DNA from: Thermococcus sp. JdF3
GTDB taxonomy: Archaea > Methanobacteriota_B > Thermococci > Thermococcales > Thermococcaceae
Reading direction: 5' to 3'
Length of the DNA: 64,000 bases
Assembly: GCF_012027495.1 (NCBI RefSeq)
Contig: NZ_SNUK01000003.1
Span: forward strand, 186,001 to 250,000
How positions within the stretch are numbered: position 1 is the first letter of the stretch; the number at the start of each line of letters is the position of its first letter. The translations under genes and the position numbers were made by a program. Of this stretch, positions 16,501 to 25,113 are shown one piece after another. Below the pieces are notes generated by a model. It was not told where the DNA came from. It saw only the letters and a program-made list of their open reading frames with translations, and ran no database searches.

Positions 16501-19500
16501 TTTCGGTAAAAAGGGAATGCTTTGCCGATGGAAGCTCCCTGACGATAGAATCCACAGGAGGACAGGACTCTCTCCTCTTCCCGGTGGAGTTCACGTTCGT
16601 AACAAACAGCCTCGCGAGGGAGTACTCCTACAGGGCTTCCGTCCGGGGTGAGAGCGTAAACGGCACCTTTGAGCCGGAGTTTGAGGTGGTTGGATTTAAA
16701 GAGGTCGAGGATCCCTTCTGGGGGAAGGTAGGGAGGCTCTACATCGTCAGGGCCATTTTCACCCTCGACCTCTGGGGGATAAGGGACGCCGTTTTGAAGG
16801 GAGCCGAGGAGAAGATCCCCGTGCACCTTGAGGTAAGGGCTACCGACGACTGTGCCCGCTCGCTCACGGCAGAGAAGGAGCTGACCGTCTGTGAAAACCC
16901 GGAGAAGCCCGACCTGTCGGTGAACCTGAAGGACTTCTACTACCGCGATGAAGAGGTCATCGTGTCCGCGGAGGTCACCAACGGTGTTCCTGTGAGGGAG
17001 TTCTACTACTCCATCAACGGGGGGCCATGGGGGGAGTTCAACGGGAGTGCAAACCTCACGGGCCTTCTGAGGCCGGGTGAGAACACGGTCTCGGTTATAG
17101 CCGTGAGCGGGTGCGGTGTAGAAGCGAGACGGGATGTTTCAGTGTTCCTCGGTCCGCCGAGCGACGGCGACTGGCTTGTGAACGATACAGAAGAGTGCAT
17201 CGGCCACGAGTTCACCGTGAACGGTGGACTGGCCGTGGATGAAACCGGCAACCTGACGCTCAGGGGCTGTAAGGTTCATCTCCGCGGAGGAGTGGGGGTG
17301 AATGGAAGTCTGAGAGTCCTTGAGGGCTCGCTGATAGGAAACGCAAGCGGACTATGGGGCGACTCCGGAAAGCTGGAGGTAGAGGACTCAACCCTTGAGG
17401 GCGGTAAAGTTGGGAGCTTCGTTGATGGAACGGTAAGGGTTGAAAGGGCACTGCTCGCGGGGGAGTTCACCTTTGAAATTTCCGAGGTTAGTATTGACTC
17501 AAGCAGGATTGAGGGCGGCCTCTTTACAGGTGGGAGCTTTGATATCACAAACACCCTCGTCACGGGCGGGGGAGGAATAGCGATCGGCGACGTGAGCGAG
17601 GGAAGGATCGAAAACGTAACTGTAAGGGACTGTACCTACGGGATCCATCTCATAAACGACAACGGGAGGAACGCGGTCTTCAGGGACGTCCTCGTGGAGA
17701 ACCCACGCGAGGCGGGGATTTTCATCGACCTGAGAGGAGGCTACTGGAGCGGGGAAGCGGTCTTCACGAACCTGAGCGTTGTCGGGGGCAACGTGGTGGT
17801 AAACGGGGGGAGCGCGACCTTCAACCGCTCAAAGATAGAGCCCGGGGAAGGCTACGCGGTGCTGGTGGATTCGGCGGGAAAAATCCTGACGTTCAAAAAC
17901 TCCAGCGTGGGAGGTAAGGGCTTCCTGATAAGGGAGCTGAGCACCCTCTCCCTCCGGGACAGCAACCTGAGTGGAGACATCAGGGGAAGCGTCGGCTACA
18001 CCGAGGTTCTGGTGAGTCCGGGAGCGAGGGCGTCGCTGAAGGGAGGTGCTGCGGACGAGGTCAGCTGCGACGTGAGGGGCGTTCTGTCCGTAGTCAGCTA
18101 CACCCTGAACCGCGGAAGTATAACCGTGCACGGCGGTGGGACGCTCAGGGTGGAGGACGAAGACGGCATTCCGGCCACAGACCCCGCCGATGGGGACGCC
18201 AGCGTCCTCAAAGGGGTTCTCATCCAGGAGGCTTCCGGCGAGGAAAAGGCACACCTCGTCTTCCTGAACTCCAGGCTCCAGAACGGCAGCATCGTCACCG
18301 ACTCCAGATGGTTCCTGATAAGGGGCAGCGTAATCGACGGCGAGCTGAGCTTCAACACCGACGACGAGTCCCTGAGCGGGGGTCTCAGCGGTGAGGTGGC
18401 CTTCGGCTCAAACGCCGGATGGTACTACAGCACGAATACGCTCCCGGAGAACTGGTACTACTCGCGGGACGTGGAGGGCATGAGCCTGGGCACAGGCCCC
18501 TTTGTTGCACGCTCCTCGACGGCACCGCTGGGCTGGAACTCTGGTACGGAACTTGGAACCTTCACCCTGCTGTATCTCAAGAGGACGTTCAGCGTGGAGG
18601 AGCTTCCGGTGAGGGCCACTCTGTTCTACTCCGCCGTCGGAAGGGTGGAGGTTTACGTGAACGGGCGGAGGGCCGTGAACGATGGAAGGCTCGGAGGCGT
18701 TTCGTTCGCAGGATTGGGCGCACACGGAAAGCCCCACTCGGGAAGCGTTGATGTGGCCCCCTACCTGCTTCCGGGGGACAACCTGATAGCCGTCCTCGTT
18801 AAGGTCCCCTCCGGCTACCCGTACCCGGAGTTCGGAGCCTTCAGGGCCTCCCTGACGCTGGAGAGCGGCCTGGCCTCCGTAACTGACAGCGTTCTCAACG
18901 GGAAGGTGAGCGGCTACGGGAGCAGGGTTATGTTCGCGAGGGACGAGATCAACACTGGGATGAGCTTCGGATACCTCTCCCGGGTCACCGTCTCGGACTC
19001 CCGGATACACGGCACCCTGCAGGCCGTCGGGAGGATTGAGCTTATCAACAGCGAGCTAATCGGCCAGGGAAGCGGAACGGGACTCAAGATGACCGATTAC
19101 GGGATGATGAAGGTGGAGAACTCCCGGATACACGGGTTTGACTGCGGAATAGTGGCCACGAGCGAGGTCAACGTAACCGGAAGCGAGGTGTATGACAACG
19201 ACGTCGGGATAAGACTGAAGAGTGCAAGGATCGTGGTTAAGGATTCCTACGTCATGAACAACGGCGTTGGGATAGAGACCTCCAACGTCACCGGCCGGAT
19301 AGACAACAGCGTGATCTACGGCAACAACATCGGCATAAGGGTTAACGCAGGGGGAGACGCCTACACGAGGGGCAATCAGCTGTCCATAACGCACGGAACC
19401 ATCGTCGGGAACTCCGTTGGGGTTCTATTCGAGGGAAGGGACGGGAGCGGCTACGTTGAGCTCACGAAGAGCCTGATCCAGAACAACGACCTTGGGTTGC

Positions 19501-22500
19501 TCATAAACTCGACTCCAACGCCAGGAATACGCTCCGATTCCCTGGTGAACGAAAGGGACGTGCTCGTAGAGGGCCCCTCCGCCCAGATGCTCTTCAACAT
19601 TGACTGGGGCGGTGAGGAGCCGGAGATGGTGCAGAGTTACCAGGAGGGGCTAATGTACACCCGCGATGGCACCATCAGGGAGGACTACGACATACTCGCG
19701 AGGAACTGGAAGCCGGTTGTGTACAACTCAACCGAGACCGGGGAAGATTGGGGTTCCAGCCTCCTCTCGGCCTTTTTGGAGGTAATCCCCGTTGAAAACG
19801 GGTCCGTGAAAGGAGTGATAACCCTAGCCGGAAAGGCCGTATCCAGGGACGGCATCTCAAAGGTCACCTACTCCCTTGAGAGAAACGGAAGCGTGGAAAC
19901 GCTGGCCGAGGTTTCCGTCGGCTCGACCACCTACGACGACTACATACTCGTGGACACGCTCGGGATGAACCTCACCGGTCCGGGGGTTCTGAGGTTCACG
20001 GCCACGGATTCAACCGGCAAGAATCTCACGAGCTCCGTGAGGGTTTACTTCGCCAACGCCGAGGTTGTGCTGGAGAACGTCAGCGTCAAAAACGCCACCA
20101 ACGTCTACTCGCTCTACACGGTTAAATACGACGACTACACGGAGGGGCCGCATGACTTCGCCCTGAACTGGGACAGGATGGCGTGCGTCACGGTGAGCCT
20201 GAGGAACACCGGGCTGATGAACGGAACGGCGAGGGTCGTGCTGGAACTGCCGGAGTACATCGAGAGGCACACCGGAAAGGTCGAGGGAATCGCCTACCTG
20301 CCGCCCAACGGGTCCCTGAACCTGGAGTTCGTGATACCTGTCGTTGAATACGACTGGGGAACCATGACGTGGGACGTGCTGCCCGATGAACTGCCGGACC
20401 TGGAAAGGTTCACCGTCAGGGTCAAGCTCTACGACGAGGACAACCTGCTGAGGGCAGATGTACCCGTGAGGGTGGGCTTCACCCTCGGCCCGGTCTTCGA
20501 GATAACACACTACACCATGTACCCGTACTCCAGGGCCTACTGCGAGAGCTTCCCCAACGACTGCCACAACACCCCGCCCTACGACGGGGACGGCGACGAT
20601 ACCGTCGAAGCTGCCGAAAGCCACCACTTCGACCTTAGCTACGAGAACATCGGCGACAGGGATGCGGAGGTGCTGATGATAGACCTGACGGACCATATAC
20701 CCGAGAGGTATCCCGGGGAGAAGATACTCCGCGGGCAGAGCGCATACATATTCCCGAACTCCTCGGCCCTTGCGGACACTAGCCCCGGCTCCTTTGACCT
20801 CCTCGGAAGCGCCCCCGTCGGGGTCGAGAAGAGCGGCAAGTATCTCTTCATCGACTGGTGGGCGGACGTTCCTCCCGTGATAATCCCGCCTGTGAACTTC
20901 AGCGGGGACTACCTCACGAACGCCATGTTCTACTACAGGAGCGAGGACGAGAAGACCTACTACACCCCTAGCCTGAACTACAAGGAGAGACCGGTGAAGG
21001 CCCTGAACAAGACCTTCGTGGTTCAGAACGTCAGGATGGACCCGATAGAGGTCAAGGTGCTCGCGGTGAAGAACGGCAAAACCTACGTTGAGCTGCACAA
21101 CACCAACGGGAACGTGTACTACGACTACTTCGTCCAGGGCTCCTACGGGCCGGGCGAGGGCTACCTGTGGTACCACTTCATACCGCCCGACTTCACGATG
21201 AGGGCGATAGCCGACAACAGCCTCGAACCCAACAGGACGATACCCCACTACAGGATCGTAGTGGGTGCCATGCCCTCGATGACGGGGAACATCCTCAAGG
21301 TCTTCGCATCCACGCTTGAGGCATTCCTGGGAGTGCTCGGTGTGGAGGTTCCGGCCGAAACGATAACCATCGCCCTCGCCCACACCGCCGTGAAGGTGGT
21401 GAACCTGGCCGAGACCGTGGACTTCCAGACGGAGTCTGAGAGCTTCGAGTCGATAAACTCCAGCGCCAGGAGGGACGAGGTAGACGCGGCCATCATAGCG
21501 AGCAACGAGACGGCCATAGCCCCTGTCGGTATAGACACCTTTGCCAGGCTCGAGGAGAACTACGGCATGGACAGGGAGTACTACAACAGCCTGGAGAACC
21601 TTGAGGAGCTTCCCGTTGCCCAACAGGCAGAGGTTCTTGGAAAGCTCGTCAAGGCGATAGTGCTGGACGAGGACCTTCAGATACTCCTCCTGGAGACGAT
21701 AATAGCGCTCAACAACATGAACCTCTACTACAACCTCGCCAAGATAGCCAAGGGAATCTACACGGGGGACAGGGGTGAGGTCGTCGGCGCTGGAAGTGCC
21801 GTGGGAACGGCCGGGCTGAAGAAGGGCCTGAAAAAGGCCGCCAAGAAGGCGGTTCTAAAGGAGCTGAAGAAGACGAGCTACTACAAGGGACTGACGCCCG
21901 CTGAGCAGGATGAATACGAGAAGAAAGTGGGGAAGGGCGTTGGGGCGATAGTGACCTACACCTTCGACATGTCCCAGTTCGTCACATACGTGGTTCTGGC
22001 CCCGGTTCCAGGGAGCAGAACGATATACGTCCTCGACCCGCCCGGCAACTTCACGGTGCACGCTGAGAGTTCCAATGTGACGGTGCTCGGAGGGGGAAGC
22101 GTTGGAGCGGGCATTGGAAACGTGTCGCTGTCCCTGGGCGATGTGGACGTTTACCGCGCCAGCTACGTGAGCTCCACGGAAAGCCTGCCCACAGCGGCCC
22201 TCTTCAACGGAACCCTGCTCTGGATAAGAACCAGCGTGAGGGGCCGGAGAAGGGGCGAGATGCTCGGCAACGTGACGATAACCATGAAACCCACGGCCGA
22301 GGGGGCGGGGCGTCTCCTGAGGGCACTCAGGGACGAGGGCACCATGGGGATGCTCCTTGGGGCATACTTCGCGGAGAAGCCCCTCTGGAACGTTTCCACT
22401 GCGGGGGGAGTTGTGACCATCACAGCCTCCGGAATCCTGAACTCCCTTCCGTGCGAGGAGGAAACGGGGATAGAAATCTTCGCGAACGCAAACGTCACCC

Positions 22501-23453
22501 TGGCCAACGTAACCCGGATTGGACACTACGGGGACGTCATCGAGATAAGGCCCTCCTTCGTCCCACTGAACTCGACGACGATCCACGTGACCGGTAACGC
22601 CTCCGTCGGGGTTCTGGACGACGTTGTAACAGTTGTCAGGGGAAGCGTGAAGGCCCCGGAGCTGAATGCTTTTCCGCTGACACTCGAAGCGGGAAAGAGA
22701 ATCACCATAACGGCACCGGAAGAATGCGTGGTGGAGTGGAGACTCGACGGAAGGACCGGAAGAGGAATCTTCGTGCCCACCGACGGCCTGAAGGTAGGAA
22801 AGCACACACTTGGGGCCACCTGCATGGCCGGAAACTTCAGCACATCGAGGGACTTTACGGTCGAGATAATAGAACCCCGGATCGCGCCGGAAAAAGCCTC
22901 CGGAACGCTTGTAAAGGGCTCCGGGTTTATGGTGTTTGAGTTCGGGACGGACCTCAACATGATCTCCCTCGTGGCCCCGGAGGAGGTTGAAGGCCCAATA
23001 GCCGTCTCTCAGGAGCCAGGAGGAGAGATCACGGGCTACGCGGTGTACTCGACCTTCAATGTCACCCATCCGGGGAACTGGAGCGTGGAAAACGTCACCC
23101 TGTACTTCAGGGTTCCGAAGAGATGGTTCGAGGAGAACAATGCCAGCCCCGAGAACCTCGCTCTTCTCCGCAGGGGTGGGGGCTGGGAGGAATACGTCCC
23201 GGTTCTGGACTACGAGGACGTAAACTACCTCCACTACCACGCGGAGGTCCCGTCCCTCTCCATCTTCGCCGTTGCGGTGAAAGTCACACAGGAGGAACAT
23301 GAGATCCAGGAAGAGACGGAAACACCGACCCACACGGAAAGCCCGACCGAAACGGCCCCCGCGGGGGCTCCGGAAGGGAGTAACACGACCTATTACGTTC
23401 TTGCGGCGCTGGCTATTCTGGCGCTTTTAGCCTACGCATACAGGAGGCGGTGA
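10569..23453 (+). CDS. Giant secreted membrane-tethered beta-helix / Ig-like surface protein (4294 aa)
   Basis: A signal peptide (residues 1-30, cleavage near VVGAQE) starts this exported protein. A lectin-like sandwich (DDFNDNSLDTDKW, to about 215) and fibronectin-like modules follow. A first right-handed parallel beta-helix spans about 404-694 (FEIDSS, VENNNIII, VVRNNEV repeats). Six Ig-like units are marked by (P/T)PENG or APGNG near 769, 1046, 1323, 1506, 1595 and 1898. A second, longer beta-helix spans about 2200-2980 and is interrupted at 2617-2768 by a sandwich like those of glycosidases. Near 4100-4240 is a domain resembling PGF-pre-PGF (YFRVPKRWFEEN, SLSIFAVAV), then a Thr/Glu-rich stalk and a final helix ending YAYRRR. 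N-glycosylation sequons are very frequent. It could be an adhesin, a polysaccharide-binding or a sheath protein; no catalytic site is evident. Confidence 0.9.
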   Translation: MRKRVIFLIYLLLASYLNVGFVGVSHVVGAQETYVFQDDFNDNSLDTDKWTEDVVGSGNSYTEANGEAQFITYGHQGIENGHAFLRSSMIPINNWSYVIFSGSWKFTDPGTAEMWFRIYDTNSGNYIGVRYVSWPADKITYDRPEGSITNYRAIPRDYVTFKVVLYKDHFEYWEGGSLVKTVPTTGLENATNFQLVIGGWDYSSIYSHMYFDNAAVEYEPALPEDEPLEVTIVSPEEREYDTSVIDLNVTANKPVDEWRYSLNSGENVTFTPNTTITAPNGENLLVVYALAGDERGMAQVNFYVNASEEDTTPPGTVENLTHEVGTDYIHWTWKNPEDEDFETALVYIDGEFQGETDEGEWWLDELSPGETHTIGILTRDYSGNVNTTWVNDTATTLTPAETVYVNESGWWYEGGELNPSETPLQDGIDGAVKGGTVMVLAGTYPESVEVDKPLTVETGENARVTGDGSEWENGKKPVFYVSSDNVTLRGFEIDSSVSNIGVWLDDVGNCTVENNNIIIREAGESERYGIYLSYGGNHVVRNNEVSVSGFQGVGIYVYETDGESDVYGNTVVTEGDSADGIEVFYSSARVYDNTVSISGVGETPGYALYLYLAEDSSIDNNGLTTNLSEENAWAILVIGEFKGSLSGNRINGVQTEIVCPENCLLRGVSPENRPAPPEGYGDVGEYLEIDADSWLHLGLYYDDSSLGGLREDTLEIWRFNEDWTLDGTSGGSLDTSKNLVEANLTQFSIFAPLAQEENDVTPPVLTFVEPTPENGALIGYSHVVINVTSNENLSEALIEFDGANHTMLGSGRNWHYEADVSDGVHTFKAYGTNLAGNNGTSEGRSFEVDTKAPEYSEVGQDKAGIPPGGELHVHALWSDPHLSYARLVTNATEGGAWDWIDDTFFEGSEGWSNFTISTEGLDPGLYCWRIEASDSLEHWNSTPTECFRLYEPPEIVSHSPESPVESYVGDTVTFSITASQVVNVTWYLDGSPVKTEQNVETSTYTNSDAGEGEHGVRAAVENANGSASQFWAWYVYPRPGLTVSFVEPTPENGARLNVRTVVINVTSSLDLESATLEWNGVNESMSGSGRNWWATKENLADGTYTFRVYGSADGVSNATEERTIEIDATAPGFIEYGQSSDEVLEGESIEVFARWSDAHLDGAVLVTNATFVDGAFVWSEVPLEIAGGWSNWSINTDGNFAGKVFCWYIRANDTFGNENETPELCFRVGERLRIISFSPEGNEVELPHSGTAVFSVELNQIANVTWFVNGTEVFEEVGNESTYTNSTLIPGLWNVSVIAGNGNGLARHWWLMRVRRPEAPLDVIITAPGNGSRVKGNHVEVRVEANRELSSAVLELDGVNHTMLGSGKSWSLNVSLTDGHHVIRAYGTDERGNGAASGEVAFDSDGKPPEITVNCPGEVDEGTSVTVEAVINDVHPDSYRVYLDEALQEEGGYPSNSTLRLTFQASEPGIVEYRIWANDTFGWESEKTVEIRVRDRTPPALALLPPTPENGSILNESTVEFRLLSNENLSQALLYLNGTAYEMNGSGRNWSLSMALEDGEYSFYIEASDIEGNTNETERRTFRIDTTPPALRFVPPTPENGSLINTCTFTVTVNASEPLGSAVLEMDGGNFTMSGSGRLWSYTGELCSSDGEYSFMVYGTDLGGNRGTSGRRTIAVDSTPPLIEWVHGRNMSPIAPGTFEVERLSRASIEVNATDEHPLVYEVYRNPLPNLLEPPVWRGSYESGVPFGFPVRTREVGDDVYLIVVRDRAGNEARLRYTVHVVDTTPPEPVADLTVSTSTSGFTSRWRNPTNDDFERVELYLDPKEIEGEKGEKVMDWNSSLVANLTGDPGEEMEFSMNLAHGRHVLYVRTFDRYWNIGKPVSIAFTVPLPNFVIYYVKPTPENGTVLESEVREVTVAVASSVSLRECQVTWNGVSLPAGVTRNACRARFTVIPGGEYSFSISATDVYGRTARTTVRRFSVKRECFADGSSLTIESTGGQDSLLFPVEFTFVTNSLAREYSYRASVRGESVNGTFEPEFEVVGFKEVEDPFWGKVGRLYIVRAIFTLDLWGIRDAVLKGAEEKIPVHLEVRATDDCARSLTAEKELTVCENPEKPDLSVNLKDFYYRDEEVIVSAEVTNGVPVREFYYSINGGPWGEFNGSANLTGLLRPGENTVSVIAVSGCGVEARRDVSVFLGPPSDGDWLVNDTEECIGHEFTVNGGLAVDETGNLTLRGCKVHLRGGVGVNGSLRVLEGSLIGNASGLWGDSGKLEVEDSTLEGGKVGSFVDGTVRVERALLAGEFTFEISEVSIDSSRIEGGLFTGGSFDITNTLVTGGGGIAIGDVSEGRIENVTVRDCTYGIHLINDNGRNAVFRDVLVENPREAGIFIDLRGGYWSGEAVFTNLSVVGGNVVVNGGSATFNRSKIEPGEGYAVLVDSAGKILTFKNSSVGGKGFLIRELSTLSLRDSNLSGDIRGSVGYTEVLVSPGARASLKGGAADEVSCDVRGVLSVVSYTLNRGSITVHGGGTLRVEDEDGIPATDPADGDASVLKGVLIQEASGEEKAHLVFLNSRLQNGSIVTDSRWFLIRGSVIDGELSFNTDDESLSGGLSGEVAFGSNAGWYYSTNTLPENWYYSRDVEGMSLGTGPFVARSSTAPLGWNSGTELGTFTLLYLKRTFSVEELPVRATLFYSAVGRVEVYVNGRRAVNDGRLGGVSFAGLGAHGKPHSGSVDVAPYLLPGDNLIAVLVKVPSGYPYPEFGAFRASLTLESGLASVTDSVLNGKVSGYGSRVMFARDEINTGMSFGYLSRVTVSDSRIHGTLQAVGRIELINSELIGQGSGTGLKMTDYGMMKVENSRIHGFDCGIVATSEVNVTGSEVYDNDVGIRLKSARIVVKDSYVMNNGVGIETSNVTGRIDNSVIYGNNIGIRVNAGGDAYTRGNQLSITHGTIVGNSVGVLFEGRDGSGYVELTKSLIQNNDLGLLINSTPTPGIRSDSLVNERDVLVEGPSAQMLFNIDWGGEEPEMVQSYQEGLMYTRDGTIREDYDILARNWKPVVYNSTETGEDWGSSLLSAFLEVIPVENGSVKGVITLAGKAVSRDGISKVTYSLERNGSVETLAEVSVGSTTYDDYILVDTLGMNLTGPGVLRFTATDSTGKNLTSSVRVYFANAEVVLENVSVKNATNVYSLYTVKYDDYTEGPHDFALNWDRMACVTVSLRNTGLMNGTARVVLELPEYIERHTGKVEGIAYLPPNGSLNLEFVIPVVEYDWGTMTWDVLPDELPDLERFTVRVKLYDEDNLLRADVPVRVGFTLGPVFEITHYTMYPYSRAYCESFPNDCHNTPPYDGDGDDTVEAAESHHFDLSYENIGDRDAEVLMIDLTDHIPERYPGEKILRGQSAYIFPNSSALADTSPGSFDLLGSAPVGVEKSGKYLFIDWWADVPPVIIPPVNFSGDYLTNAMFYYRSEDEKTYYTPSLNYKERPVKALNKTFVVQNVRMDPIEVKVLAVKNGKTYVELHNTNGNVYYDYFVQGSYGPGEGYLWYHFIPPDFTMRAIADNSLEPNRTIPHYRIVVGAMPSMTGNILKVFASTLEAFLGVLGVEVPAETITIALAHTAVKVVNLAETVDFQTESESFESINSSARRDEVDAAIIASNETAIAPVGIDTFARLEENYGMDREYYNSLENLEELPVAQQAEVLGKLVKAIVLDEDLQILLLETIIALNNMNLYYNLAKIAKGIYTGDRGEVVGAGSAVGTAGLKKGLKKAAKKAVLKELKKTSYYKGLTPAEQDEYEKKVGKGVGAIVTYTFDMSQFVTYVVLAPVPGSRTIYVLDPPGNFTVHAESSNVTVLGGGSVGAGIGNVSLSLGDVDVYRASYVSSTESLPTAALFNGTLLWIRTSVRGRRRGEMLGNVTITMKPTAEGAGRLLRALRDEGTMGMLLGAYFAEKPLWNVSTAGGVVTITASGILNSLPCEEETGIEIFANANVTLANVTRIGHYGDVIEIRPSFVPLNSTTIHVTGNASVGVLDDVVTVVRGSVKAPELNAFPLTLEAGKRITITAPEECVVEWRLDGRTGRGIFVPTDGLKVGKHTLGATCMAGNFSTSRDFTVEIIEPRIAPEKASGTLVKGSGFMVFEFGTDLNMISLVAPEEVEGPIAVSQEPGGEITGYAVYSTFNVTHPGNWSVENVTLYFRVPKRWFEENNASPENLALLRRGGGWEEYVPVLDYEDVNYLHYHAEVPSLSIFAVAVKVTQEEHEIQEETETPTHTESPTETAPAGAPEGSNTTYYVLAALAILALLAYAYRRR

Positions 23454-23460
23454 GGCGCTT

Positions 23461-25026
23461 TCATTTTTCCACACCTTTATCCGGTGGAGCGTAGAAGTCC
23501 GGGAAAAGCTTGACCTCCTGGACGTAGCTCCTACGGAGCCTTAAAGCTGTGTAAGCCCTCTCAAGCTCCCTGCCGAGGTAGAAGGCGTGCCTTGGACCTA
23601 TCTCAAAGCGCTCAAGGATCGTGTCGATTATCGCGTTCGGCTCGTCGCCCACTATCGTCAGAATGGCCTCGGTTCCTCGATGGGCGTTCACCCATATCCT
23701 TCCGTTTTCGACCCAGATGCGAAAGTAGAGTGGCTCAAGCTCCACCGGCCTTTCCCTGGCCTCGACGACCTTTTCAGCCGGCTCGAAGCTCCACTCCGGG
23801 CTTCTCTTCTCCTTTAAAATCAGCAGGTCGAAGCCTAAATCCTTCGGCATCTCAAAGAGGTTCATGTCTATTGCCCTTCTAAGCTCCCTTACAGAACCCC
23901 TCGCCTTTGCGCTCGTCTCCGTTGTGAGAAGCAGGTTTATTGAAAGCTCCCTCGCGATTCCAGCGAGCAGGGCGTTCATCCCGACGCTGTCGGCGTCGTA
24001 GAGCTCGACGACGTTTCCAACCCCCGCCAGAAGAACATCGTCCGGATTCCTCTCGCGGTAGAGCTGGAATGCCGTTACAGAGCGCGCCAGATGGGGGACG
24101 TGCTCGAGTATTAAATCCGGGATCACCACCTTGTAACCGAGGTCAAGGGCCCTTTCCTTCAGCCCCTCAAGGAACTCGACCCTCTCAGCAGGTTTGGTCG
24201 GGAAGAAGCCTTCCTTCTGGTTGGTCGGGATTAAAACGACGGGCTTTTCGGTTACGAGTTCCTCAAGGTTGCCGGCATCAACGCTCAGGAGGAGGTCGGC
24301 GTAGCTCAGGGCCTTCTCGATTTCGGCCGTGTTGAGCGAGTCAAAACTTACCGGGACGTCGAAGCCCTTCTCTTTAAGCCTCTCGCGTATTTCAGGGATC
24401 AGCTCGATGAAGTCGAGGTTCGTCTCGCCCGCTATCATCCCGATGTCGATTATATCGGCTCCCTCGCGGAGATAGTGGAGGGCCTTCTCAACGGTTCCCT
24501 CAACTCCGAGCCTCGGGGCATCGACGACCTCGCCGAGTATCCTCGCCGGAAAGTCCCTTCCGACCGGAAGATTCCCTATGAGGACGTTCCAGGGCTTTTT
24601 GAGGGCTTTCTCAATGTAGTTCCTGTTCCTCGTTTTGTTCCTTATGTCCTCAACCCTCCTGAGGGCGTCGAAGGAGAAGAGCTCGTCGGCCGGAACCTCT
24701 TTGCTCAGTTTGAAGCCGTTTTCAACCGCCTTCAGCGTCTGGGGAATGTCCATCGCGTTCCTGGGCCCCTTGAAGGCGGGGATTCCGAGTTCGTCTTCTA
24801 TGATTTGAGCAGAGCCGCGAACGAGACCTGGAATCAGAATCAGGTCGTAGTCGTCGCTCTTTATACCGGCCTTTTTTAGATAGCGGACTATCATCCCGGG
24901 CGTTAGGAAGGCGGCAACGCTCACCGGTGTAACGAAGACGTCGCAGCCTTCTCCGTACTTTCTAACGAGGGGTTCCGCGAGCCTGCCCGTAACCAGGAGA
25001 ATCCTTTCACAGGGGATTTCGCTCAT
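23461..25026 (-). CDS. Dihydropteroate synthase-like protein (TIGR00284 type)
   Basis: This 521-residue protein resembles the archaeal dihydropteroate-synthase-related family (MJ0301/TIGR00284). It has an N-terminal flavodoxin-like domain (RILLVTGRLAEPLVRKYG) and then a TIM-barrel core with GADIIDIGMIAGETN and VPVSFDSLN, the counterparts of the DHPS pterin-binding strands. A C-terminal extension follows. It is much longer than bacterial FolP and its reaction is not established; a pterin-related role is inferred from the fold. ATG 25026 is preferred to the upstream GTG-type extension because MSEIPCERILL begins the conserved domain and the extra residues would overlap the divergent herA promoter. 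Confidence 0.75.
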   Translation of the reverse strand: MSEIPCERILLVTGRLAEPLVRKYGEGCDVFVTPVSVAAFLTPGMIVRYLKKAGIKSDDYDLILIPGLVRGSAQIIEDELGIPAFKGPRNAMDIPQTLKAVENGFKLSKEVPADELFSFDALRRVEDIRNKTRNRNYIEKALKKPWNVLIGNLPVGRDFPARILGEVVDAPRLGVEGTVEKALHYLREGADIIDIGMIAGETNLDFIELIPEIRERLKEKGFDVPVSFDSLNTAEIEKALSYADLLLSVDAGNLEELVTEKPVVLIPTNQKEGFFPTKPAERVEFLEGLKERALDLGYKVVIPDLILEHVPHLARSVTAFQLYRERNPDDVLLAGVGNVVELYDADSVGMNALLAGIARELSINLLLTTETSAKARGSVRELRRAIDMNLFEMPKDLGFDLLILKEKRSPEWSFEPAEKVVEARERPVELEPLYFRIWVENGRIWVNAHRGTEAILTIVGDEPNAIIDTILERFEIGPRHAFYLGRELERAYTALRLRRSYVQEVKLFPDFYAPPDKGVEK

Positions 25027-25113
25027 GTTACCAGATAGCACCCGGGGCCTTTTAGGGTTTTGGCCGGCGAAAGGTTTTTGTTTCCCCAAATCCAATCAAC
25101 TCAGGGTGGTAAT

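Noticed and set aside
20010-23333. Long antisense ORFs (537 and 492 codons) under the giant gene
   Set aside because: They are shadows of a GC-rich coding strand, rich in Val/Gly/His/Arg, with no domain or ribosome site.
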